Below, one piece after another: positions 16,109-22,430 of a stretch of DNA of 22,648 nt. Every line of letters begins with the position of its first letter. Within the stretch, counting starts at the first letter, position 1. The stretch lies in the IMG/VR virus record IMGVR_UViG_3300029908_000677, positions 1 through 22,648 of that record; one strand, 5' to 3'. Made by a program: the position numbers and the translations under genes. This DNA is from a virus. A model generated the notes under the pieces. The model worked only from the letters and a program-made list of their open reading frames with translations, was not told where the DNA came from and did not search any database.

Positions 16109-16521
16109 TTAAAGTTTTGAATTTTCCTCAGCAGAAATAGTACGAACTTCTTCGGTATCAAGTTCTCCTGCCATAAACCTGTCTAATAGATTACGACCAT
16201 ATTTTACTACATCACTCGTATTAGACATTGCCTCCATATGATATTGTGACCCTAGAAATTTGATTTTGGGAAAATAACATAATTCAGGTTCTACTGGAGG
16301 ATTCATTTCTTGCATATCACCATCTTCATGATGTTCAGATAAATTCTCTGCCCAAGCTATAAGTTGATAATCCTCTTTTGGTAAATCAAAAGGATAGATC
16401 GCCTGATGATGCATGCTATTTACTTGTAATATATCACCTTCTTTTGTAACTATTGGATGCATCCAAGGATGAGACAAGTCTTGAATTAACGTACCTCCTG
16501 CTAGAACACATGCCCATTGTA
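16109..16521 (-). CDS. class I glutamine amidotransferase A, exon 2
   Basis: This is the C-terminal part of a gene cut by the 16522-16752 intron. After splicing the reading frame continues GTCKGL-QWACVLAGGTLIQDL, the normal GxCxGLQ...GGTLxQDL pattern of C26-type class I GATases. The catalytic His-x-Glu pair is visible in GSQYHMEA. A conceptual open frame within this exon could begin at a TTG at 16477, but it would lack the beta-strand with the GG turn, so it is not the true start. Exons of 250 and 413 nt sum to 663 nt, an exact 221 codons including the stop. The gene ends 3 nt before the ATP-grasp ATG. Confidence 0.85.
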
Positions 16522-16752
16522 CATTTTGTTATCCTAAAGGCTTTTTATCCCTTAGTTCTTATAGTTTCCTATAAGTTCAGCATATATTTTCAATCTAATG
16601 ATTGTTGAGCACTCTTGGAAGAATTATATTTATTCATCTTCTATGCGTTACACTGATTATCAACCTTTTCGTAATTTGATAATTTAGCACGGTATTAGCA
16701 GTTAAGCCTTCACCGTTTTTGCTCAATTTTAAAAGGGCTACATTTTAAATTA
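16522..16752 (-). ncRNA. group I intron A (231 nt, no ORF)
   Basis: On the minus strand the upstream exon end AAAGGGU (16759-16753) pairs with GCCCUUU (16738-16732), a 7-bp P1 with the U-G pair at the splice site. P3 is UUGAGC (16726-16721) with GCUCAA (16610-16605). P8 is CAAUC/GAUUG (16604-16591). Two P9-type hairpins follow (CUUAUAG-GAAA-CUAUAAG and CUAAGGG/CCUUUAG). The intron ends in G16522. P7 is less clear. The 3' end (CTAAGGGATAAA...GATAACAA) resembles intron B, so the two are related. There is no endonuclease inside. Confidence 0.82.
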
Positions 16753-17002
16753 ACCCTTTACATGTTCCCCAGATACGTTTATCTAGAGATATTGCTTTTT
16801 TGAGTGCATTATACTCATGATCACCACGAGAATAACCCCAAGTTGCTGGATGTCCTTTCTTCGCGTAGTGCTGATATGGAACATCACTACCACCTTCAGC
16901 AACTACTAGATCGGCTTCTTCCATAGTATCTACTATTTCGCCTTCCATCCAGTTTGCATATCCTGTACTGCCATTAATGCAGTATATTTTTCTTTTGCTC
17001 AA
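16753..17002 (-). CDS. class I glutamine amidotransferase A, exon 1
   Basis: This is the N-terminal 83 codons plus one base of a 220-aa GATase. It begins KRKIYCINGSTGYANW, then ADLVVAEGGSDV (the strand and turn before the GATase elbow), and ends at the nucleophile elbow GTCKG with Cys81. The intron interrupts right after it. The only available start is TTG at 17002, directly preceded by a TAA in frame and lying inside the last codons of the LAGLIDADG gene; no Shine-Dalgarno is seen. Insertion of that gene seems to have replaced the original start region. The enzyme would hydrolyse glutamine or a gamma-glutamyl amide for the amidoligase cluster. Confidence 0.8.
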
Positions 17003-17789
17003 TTAGTTGTTTTATTTGTTGTGCTTTTTCAAACTTTCGTTTACAATATAAAGTACAATCATTAGGATAAATTAGATTAATTAATTTAATAGTTGCTTTA
17101 ACGCTTAATTGCATTCGATAATGTGTATGGACATTATCGTGTGGTTTAGTAATAGACAAGCAACCTTGTATATTATTTTTATTCAAGTATACAATGTATT
17201 TGTCTATTAACTTTTTAGATGAACTAGAAAAAACACAAGATACTTTATTCCTAGAAATTCCAAAATGACCATCCCCTTCAATTAACCCACGTACAAATTC
17301 ATTTGTAAATGTTATGTTCGGATCAATCGTTAAAGATTTATTTTCTGTAATTCCTAAACTTTTGAGAAAATCAAATGTTTCTTTATGCCCAAATCGAATT
17401 GTTAATCTAGTATCCCAATTTTTGTCTTTATTCTTATAATACATTATTTTGGACTCTTCTATGCCTAAAAACTTACAATAGTTTTGAGCGACATCTAAAT
17501 CTTTTAATGTAGTAGTAATATTTATTCTCTTATCGTGTAAGTTTCCATCAGTTACAATCCAACCTAGCCAATACTGAACTTCAGGATTAGCTAGATCTTC
17601 AAACGGATTATAATTAACAGTTTTTATGGAGAAGGGTTTATAATTGCAATTACTTTTCTTTATCCAAAGACGAGCAATTCCCTCTGTTGTATTTAGTCTT
17701 TTAGCAATTTGAACTCTACCTAAACCTTCTTTTTGAAGATTTTGTATTTGTTCTCTCAGTTCTTGACTGATGTCATAATACTCTGGCAT
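16974..17789 (-). CDS. LAGLIDADG homing endonuclease (free-standing)
   Basis: A 271-aa protein. An N-terminal helix-turn-helix (QIAKRLNTTEGIARLWIKK, about residues 27-45) precedes two LAGLIDADG-type motifs, YWLGWIVTDGNLHD near 73-86 and FVRGLIEGDGHFG near 165-177, each with the acidic residue needed for metal binding. It is a monomeric two-motif enzyme that would cut a long asymmetric site. It lies between the COOH-NH2 ligase gene and GATase A, overlapping the GATase start by 29 nt. No intron core surrounds it. Its own promoter is nearly identical to that of the antisense endonuclease in intron B. It may mobilise the ORF-less intron A nearby. Confidence 0.9.
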   Translation of the reverse strand: MPEYYDISQELREQIQNLQKEGLGRVQIAKRLNTTEGIARLWIKKSNCNYKPFSIKTVNYNPFEDLANPEVQYWLGWIVTDGNLHDKRINITTTLKDLDVAQNYCKFLGIEESKIMYYKNKDKNWDTRLTIRFGHKETFDFLKSLGITENKSLTIDPNITFTNEFVRGLIEGDGHFGISRNKVSCVFSSSSKKLIDKYIVYLNKNNIQGCLSITKPHDNVHTHYRMQLSVKATIKLINLIYPNDCTLYCKRKFEKAQQIKQLIEQKKNILH

Positions 17790-17810
17790 TTCTTTAGTGT
17801 TGGTACACTA

Positions 17811-17842
17811 AAAATATACGACAATTTATTGACATTACCAAA
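17811..17842 (-). promoter_or_regulatory. promoter of the LAGLIDADG gene
   Basis: On the minus strand TTTG (17842-17839), 20 nt, TATATTTT (17818-17811). Including the next two bases, 30 of 34 positions equal the plus-strand promoter at 21236-21269. The ATG of the gene follows 21 nt after the -7 box. A GGAGGA lies just upstream, after the ligase stop codon. Confidence 0.75.
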
Positions 17843-17855
17843 TAAATCCTCCAGG

Positions 17856-18668
17856 TTAAACCAACTCTATTCCAAAATCCTTACAGATCATCTCTGCAAG
17901 TGCTTTATCTTCTTGGTTAATTGTTTGTTGAATTAATTCACCCATATCATAGATCCTTTCTACTTCACGAGAGTTAACGTATGCTATTGCTCTTTCTGAA
18001 CCTCTAAAACACCATTCTATTAGGTTCTTTCCAGAAGAAAAGTGACTTGATAAGCTGCGATATTCTACACCTGGTTTTGTATTTCTGTAGTTACCAGCAC
18101 AACCATAACCAACTTTCTTACGTTCATTAGTTGGCTCGATAAGAATACTTGGCACACCTAAGAATAAATCAAGAGCACGAATTAGATCACGATTTGTTTC
18201 AGGCGTTGGTGAGTTATATCCATAATGCCAGTGCATTCCTGCACTACGAAGGTTATCTCCTGTTGGATGAGGAATAACTTCTTCATCATGATAACAACAA
18301 AGTGAAGGCTCACAACCGAAAATCTGTGCGGTTTCACTCTGTAACTGATCTTCCTCTAGTCGTGCGGCTGGAATAGCGAGAGTAGTAAGACCACTTGGAA
18401 GCGTAGAGTTAATATAGTTACGAAGTTTCTCCAAAGAAAGAAACATTTCTAATGGAGATTGCACTACGTTGGTGTTCACTTCCGCAAGCACACAATCCAG
18501 AGAGGTTGCGTGATATTTGTTTTCTGGATCAAAGTGATAAGGATCCTTTTTTGTTCCTTTTACAAGATTTTCTGCAGTTAGAATTTTACCAGTAGTTGTA
18601 TCTTGTACAAACCACTCGCAATCTCCGCCCCACGTCCAATCCTGTATTAATTGCTTTTTTACTTCCAT
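17856..18668 (-). CDS. phiEco32-like COOH-NH2 ligase type 2
   Basis: A 270-aa protein fitting the phage COOH-NH2 ligase-type 2 family (PF14395). Signatures are WGGDCEWFVQD at 13-23 (GxDxE metal site), LAEVNTNVVQSP at 61-72, AGMHWHYGYN at 143-152 (paired His) and PGVEYRSLS at 199-207. The family belongs to the glutamine-synthetase/GCS superfamily and is predicted to form an amide or peptide bond with ATP. Its ATG directly follows the stop of the 380-aa gene (TAAATG). It is the second amidoligase in the cluster, of a different family from the PF12224-type enzyme at 10253-11761, so two different bonds may be made. Confidence 0.87.
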   Translation of the reverse strand: MEVKKQLIQDWTWGGDCEWFVQDTTTGKILTAENLVKGTKKDPYHFDPENKYHATSLDCVLAEVNTNVVQSPLEMFLSLEKLRNYINSTLPSGLTTLAIPAARLEEDQLQSETAQIFGCEPSLCCYHDEEVIPHPTGDNLRSAGMHWHYGYNSPTPETNRDLIRALDLFLGVPSILIEPTNERKKVGYGCAGNYRNTKPGVEYRSLSSHFSSGKNLIEWCFRGSERAIAYVNSREVERIYDMGELIQQTINQEDKALAEMICKDFGIELV

Positions 18669-19811
18669 TTACTTTTTCTCTTCAGGGATTATAGTACGTA
18701 GATAGTTATAAAGTCCTACGTAGTCTTGTTTTTTAAAGAATTCTGTGAGGATTGTGGTATTAACTTTTCCTCTAATATATTCAAAAGAGGTATTCATTGA
18801 CTTATTTTGCCAAGTTGTTGTTAATTTTGTAAATACATCACCTTTCTTCTGGAAAGGATTAACTACTACTGTCTTATCTAATTCAGAAGTAAACTGATTC
18901 TGAACTAAACAATAATAACCATCATATTGTTTATAAAGATGTGCCATAAGAAGCGCCTCCCAACAAGAAACACGATCTCCAAGAGCATCTTTTATCTGCA
19001 TAGCGAGGCCAGGAATATTCCAATAAGAATCATTATAAAGATAACGAAGACAGATGAAATTCAGATAAGTTAAATAACATTCTGTGGAAGCTTTAAACTT
19101 AACAGAGCTAAATCCAGTAAGTCCATTTTGATAAACAGATAGTATTCTCATAGGATCAGTACTAGGCGCTTCTGTAATACCAGTTTTATTATTTACTTTA
19201 GAAACAAATCCTTGTGAAAGATCACAGTCTTTCAACCATTCACACTCATATCCTATAGCATTTTTAAGAAAAGCAAACCATTTAAGAATATCTGCTTCTG
19301 AGTATTCATAAAGATTTAACCAGATCTTAGGAATCCATATTTGTACAGGAAGAGTAGTACGAGTAAAAGCACAGCATTGTTGAAGATAAATGAGTTCTCC
19401 GCCTTTATCTGCATAGTTATAAATTGTAGAAAAATATCCTTTATCTTCCCAGAAGAAGGTGTGATCTTTATAACTAGTCGTAGATTCTGTCTTATAAAGT
19501 GACTGAAACTTAGCAACTCTCACAGAAATTTCTTTTTCAAAGAGATTATTAAACTCTTGATAAGAATCTGGAACCTCATCTATATCTTCCCATTTAATGA
19601 GTTGGGTTTTTATTTTTAAAAAAGGCGCCACCTTTGTATAGATTACTAAAGCGTAATCTGGGGAGCCACAATAATATTTAGCTTTCTCTTGAGAGTTAGC
19701 TAAAAGTCCTGAAATCTTCTTATCACAAATAATCTGATAATCACTACCATATTTTGAAATGTCCCCTTTAAAAAGAACACGTTGTCCTTCTTTTGCGTGT
19801 GTAGAATTCAT
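18669..19811 (-). CDS. 380-aa cluster protein, unknown function
   Basis: A 380-aa protein without a recognised domain. It has many aromatic residues and scattered cysteines (DKKISGLL, YYCGSPDYALVIY, YLQQCCAFTR, GYECEWLKDCDL, ISTECYLTYLN-like helices) and a charged C-terminal part ending RTIIPEEKK. There is no signal peptide or clear membrane helix. It is placed immediately before the type 2 ligase with no spacer and one base after the 87-aa gene, so it is translated with them. Constant proximity could make it a substrate, carrier or scaffold for the ligases, but that is speculation from context. Confidence 0.75.
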   Translation of the reverse strand: MNSTHAKEGQRVLFKGDISKYGSDYQIICDKKISGLLANSQEKAKYYCGSPDYALVIYTKVAPFLKIKTQLIKWEDIDEVPDSYQEFNNLFEKEISVRVAKFQSLYKTESTTSYKDHTFFWEDKGYFSTIYNYADKGGELIYLQQCCAFTRTTLPVQIWIPKIWLNLYEYSEADILKWFAFLKNAIGYECEWLKDCDLSQGFVSKVNNKTGITEAPSTDPMRILSVYQNGLTGFSSVKFKASTECYLTYLNFICLRYLYNDSYWNIPGLAMQIKDALGDRVSCWEALLMAHLYKQYDGYYCLVQNQFTSELDKTVVVNPFQKKGDVFTKLTTTWQNKSMNTSFEYIRGKVNTTILTEFFKKQDYVGLYNYLRTIIPEEKK

Positions 19812-19812
19812 A

Positions 19813-20076
19813 TTAAAGTTGAGTTACTTTTCCGAAACGTGCTTCTTCAAAGACTCCTAGTATTTTTGTTAGTTTTAATTTATCAAGTTTTGCTGAGGCC
19901 TGACGATAAAGATCACCCTGTGTCCATCCCGGTAACATCCATAAATCATAATTTTCCCAATCCGGTTTAGAAGAAAATTTAACGAGTAACTGTACACGAG
20001 CTGTCTTTTTTAAAGCATTATTAATATCTACTAAAACTTCAGTTGTAGTACGAATTCCTTTATATAATGTTACCAT
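19813..20076 (-). CDS. 87-aa cluster protein, unknown function
   Basis: A small protein with a basic N-terminal half and the segment DLWMLPGWTQGDLYRQASAKL in its middle, of no recognised family. Its ATG overlaps the end of the UDG-like gene (ATGGTAA, 7 nt) and it ends one base before the 380-aa gene, so it is a firm member of the operon. The length and coupling would suit a small partner of either neighbour. Confidence 0.7.
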   Translation of the reverse strand: MVTLYKGIRTTTEVLVDINNALKKTARVQLLVKFSSKPDWENYDLWMLPGWTQGDLYRQASAKLDKLKLTKILGVFEEARFGKVTQL

Positions 20077-20786
20077 TTAATTTCAATATTATTAGTTTTT
20101 CGGTGAAAGTCATGAATAGATTTAAAACAATCTCTATGAAACCATTGTCTATTCATGTATTTAGCTGCCATAATAGGTTCGCAAGTACATTTATAAAAAG
20201 TATTGTTAGTTAAAAGCTTATTAATATCAATCTTAGGAGAACCTATTATAATAAAACCTATACTATCTTTTTGTGAATTAATCATAGATAATATATATTC
20301 TATAAAGGGATGCCAAAGATCTAAATGTTCGTGTTCTTTCCCTATTAAAGTAGTAAGACTACAGTTTAAAAGAAGAATGCCTTGATTTGCCCATGATTTA
20401 AGATCATAGCCTGCTAATGATTGTTCATAATTCCAATGTGGTACTGGCGTATAATGTCCAGCATAAACTGTTTCGTCTAGAACTTGATGAACCGTCTCTA
20501 ACTGAACGGGAGCTAGTTCTGAGTTTCTTGCAGAAAAAGCCAATCCATCAGCTACTCTAATTCCGTCTTTTGTAAGTTGAGAATAGGGGCCCAAATTAAG
20601 AATTACTGTATGTAATCTTTCCCAAGGACATTCTAAGAAACAGCGATAGATTTGAGATAACTCTGGAGTCACCTTCTTCTGGATAGGAATTAAGGCTTCT
20701 CCAATAATTTTATATTCCTCTGACTCAAGAAAAGGGCCGAGCACTTTTGCCCAGCCCTCTCCAAAGTATTTTTTGTAGAAACTCAT
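20070..20786 (-). CDS. uracil-DNA glycosylase (family 1)-fold protein with degenerate active site
   Basis: A 238-aa protein that follows Ung along its whole length: WAKVLGPFL at the start, HTVILNLGPYSQ at 59-70, DGLAFSAR at 80-87, SWANQGILLLN at 131-141, and a C-terminal FHRDCFKSIHDFHRK like the FxxxHFxxxNxxL of Ung. The catalytic GQDPYH is replaced by NLGPYS, so the water-activating Asp is Gly66, and HPSPLS is replaced by CEPIMA, losing the catalytic His. Asn141, the uracil-contact residue, remains. The protein is probably not a glycosylase; it may bind DNA or a partner, as poxvirus D4 does in a processivity complex. It is coupled to GATase B by ATGA. Confidence 0.8.
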   Translation of the reverse strand: MSFYKKYFGEGWAKVLGPFLESEEYKIIGEALIPIQKKVTPELSQIYRCFLECPWERLHTVILNLGPYSQLTKDGIRVADGLAFSARNSELAPVQLETVHQVLDETVYAGHYTPVPHWNYEQSLAGYDLKSWANQGILLLNCSLTTLIGKEHEHLDLWHPFIEYILSMINSQKDSIGFIIIGSPKIDINKLLTNNTFYKCTCEPIMAAKYMNRQWFHRDCFKSIHDFHRKTNNIEIKW

Positions 20787-21152
20787 AAACCAAGAAGTTC
20801 TGTAATTAGTTGATCAGAATACTCATCATAAAGCTCCTCCGGATGCCATTGTATACCAATAATTGGTAATATGTTATGCCGAAAAGCTTCAACAATTCGT
20901 CCATCATGATCATCATAATAAGCAAGTGTTGTTAAATGCTCATTACTAGGATCGTGAATAATTCCCTGATGATGATGAGAGTTTACACGCATTAATTTTG
21001 CAAGATCTTCTTTTTCATTTTTATCCTTGCGAATAACAACTTCATGTCCTACAATTTGAATAGGATGGCCGGTTTCCCAGCGATCGCGAGATTGTGGATG
21101 CCACTTGAAATTTTGCTTAAGTTTATACCCAAACATTACTGCTAATTGTTGA
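20783..21152 (-). CDS. class I glutamine amidotransferase B, exon 2
   Basis: This is the C-terminal part of the GATase cut by intron B. From the splice site the frame reads QQLAVMFGYKLKQN, then RVNSHHHQGI (the NSxHxQ segment typical of PuuD-like C26 GATases), and the catalytic GIQWHPEELYDE with His and Glu. The stretch of open frame upstream of 21152 (NNCQQ preceded by 11 codons) is intron. Exon lengths 302 and 370 nt sum to 672, exactly 224 codons including the stop. The stop overlaps the UDG-like ATG. Confidence 0.85.
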
Positions 21153-21235
21153 CAATTGTTATCTCTAAGGCTCTTTATCCTTAGATTCACATACTTTCAT
21201 ATGTGTTCAGACTATATCATATTCTTTATAAAATA

Positions 21236-21267
21236 TTTGTTAATGTCAGAAAATTGTTGTATATTTT
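21236..21267 (+). promoter_or_regulatory. promoter of the intron B endonuclease gene
   Basis: TTTG (21236-21239), 20 nt, TATATTTT (21260-21267), with ATG only 3 nt later at 21271, suggesting a leaderless message. It matches the LAGLIDADG-gene promoter at 30 of 34 positions although the two proteins are unrelated. Confidence 0.75.
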
Positions 21268-21270
21268 TAT

Positions 21271-21996
21271 ATGGCAACAAACTCCGAACTTTTTCTTGAA
21301 TTGTATTATCAAGGACTTAGTAACACCAAAATTAGCGAAATTCTTAAGATAAACAGAAAATCTGTTGATAAATTAAGAAATGATTTAGGACTTCCTAGAC
21401 GAACCTCTAGTATCAAATATGGCCCACAAATAACTGAATTAGTTAATAAGGGATTAAATGATGGAGAAATTAGTCGAGAATTAGGTATTAATCACAAGCA
21501 AGTAGAATACATTAGAAATAGGCGACTAAAATTAAAAACTAACAATGTAATTAAAAAATACTTTGATAATCTTACGCTTTTAAAAAGTCTAATGTTACGC
21601 AATTTAAGACATTCCGCTAAAGCTAGAAATCTTGAATTTAATCTTACAATTGATGATTTAAATCTACCAACTCATTGTCCTATTTTAGGAATTAAATTAT
21701 CATATGGAAAAGATCCAAATACACAAGTTGGAGCTTCAGTAGATAGAATAGACAATACAAAAGGATATGTTAAAGGAAATATCGTGATAATGTCTAGAAA
21801 AGCTAATGCTATGAAAAATAGTGCTAGTATTGATGAACTTCAAACTTTTATTAATAATATTCAAAAATTAATTACTTTTTATAAAGATCAAGGCGCTCTT
21901 GGAAGTATTACTGACGTGTTTTCTGAAATAAAATTTATTACAGAAGATTTAGTCTCGACTTCTAGTCGTTGCACTTATAAAAGCGTTTCCGCTTAA
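21271..21996 (+). CDS. intron-encoded homing endonuclease with DRIDNxKGY motif (HNH-like)
   Basis: A 241-aa protein and the only clear plus-strand gene. Residues 1-90 hold two helix-turn-helix repeats (TKISEILKINRKSVDKLRNDLGL and EISRELGINHKQVEYIRNRRL). Residues 105-200 are the nuclease region: HSAKARNLEFNLTIDDL, CPILGIKLSYG, then ASVDRIDNTKGYVKGN and VIMSRKANAMKN. This pattern is common in phage HNH-like endonucleases; the exact family is uncertain because no classical HNH triad stands out. It is antisense to the GATase gene inside intron B. Its last 15 or so codons overlap the intron's P7 5' strand and core. It has no TTTCCAGA octamer. Confidence 0.82.
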   Translation: MATNSELFLELYYQGLSNTKISEILKINRKSVDKLRNDLGLPRRTSSIKYGPQITELVNKGLNDGEISRELGINHKQVEYIRNRRLKLKTNNVIKKYFDNLTLLKSLMLRNLRHSAKARNLEFNLTIDDLNLPTHCPILGIKLSYGKDPNTQVGASVDRIDNTKGYVKGNIVIMSRKANAMKNSASIDELQTFINNIQKLITFYKDQGALGSITDVFSEIKFITEDLVSTSSRCTYKSVSA

Positions 21997-22096
21997 ATTT
22001 AGCTCATGATTGGCATAGATTTCTCTTTAGCGTTCCATGAATTCACCTCGTTTTTAACTACAGATCACTCTATAGTGGGTCCCAACATTTTAGTTT

Positions 22097-22398
22097 AACC
22101 CGGCACATATACCAAAAATCGGTATACGTCTGTCTACATAAGACAGAAGACGCTTATCAAAGAAGAACTGCTTGAAAACATCCGTATTAGAAGTTTTAAA
22201 ACCAGGAATCTCTCCGTAGGAAGAAGGATTTACGTCAAGACCTCCAGGAAGATATAAAGCGTCTATATCTACGTTCTCTTCTTCAGGAAGTATTATTCGT
22301 GGAATTCCATATTGAGATATGAATTCTAGGTGCGTTACCCCAACGCCGATAGAAGTATCAGTTTTATATGCTGGGCAACCAATACGTAATTTTGGCAT
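22097..22398 (-). CDS. class I glutamine amidotransferase B, exon 1
   Basis: This is the N-terminal 100 codons plus two bases of a 223-aa GATase of the peptidase C26 / PuuD type. It begins MPKLRIGCPAYKTD, has IDALYLPGGLDVNPSSYGE (the PGGxDVxPxxYGE signature) at about 45-63, and ends at the nucleophile elbow FGICAG with Cys98. The open frame runs two codons into the intron before a stop. PuuD-like enzymes hydrolyse gamma-glutamyl amide bonds, so this gene may cut or turn over a gamma-glutamylated product of the cluster rather than feed ammonia. It begins 32 nt after the small gene to its right. Confidence 0.85.
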
Positions 22399-22430
22399 AA
22401 GTAGTAGTTTGGTTTGTTAAGAAATGTTGT

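Larger units (their letters stand above)
1231..18855. repeat. dispersed octamer TTTCCAGA/TCTGGAAA, 20 copies
   Basis: As TTTCCAGA at 1231, 2124, 3150, 3531, 4518, 6047, 7801, 10012, 12041, 12614, 12989, 15667, 18028. As TCTGGAAA at 5148, 8313, 9334, 12555, 12808, 14028, 18848. About one copy would be expected from base composition. All copies lie in resident minus-strand genes and none in the three inserted endonuclease genes or the introns. The common wider form is CTTTCCAGAAG. Confidence 0.75.
21153..22096 (-). ncRNA. group I intron B (944 nt) carrying an antisense endonuclease gene
   Basis: On the minus strand exon GGGUU (22101-22097) pairs with GACCC (22081-22077), placing the U-G pair at the splice site. 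P7 is AGACUA (21955-21950) with UAGUCU (21214-21209), preceded by the classic GATATAGTC sequence. A P5-like AAGCG-GAAA-CGCTT hairpin precedes P7. P9 hairpins are ACAUAU-GAAA-GUAUGU and UCUAAGG/CCUUAGA, close to those of intron A. The last base is G21153. The endonuclease gene on the plus strand sits between P7 halves. Confidence 0.85.

Noticed and set aside
17794-17835. A 13-codon frame starting ATGTCAATAAAT after GGAGGA
   Set aside because: It lies within the promoter spacer shared with the intron B endonuclease gene, so the ATG is part of that element, and the frame is too short.
16974-17842. The LAGLIDADG gene as part of a second intron in GATase A
   Set aside because: Only about 40 nt precede the gene and its stop lies in the exon, leaving no room for an intron core; the similar AATTG at the boundary is not enough.
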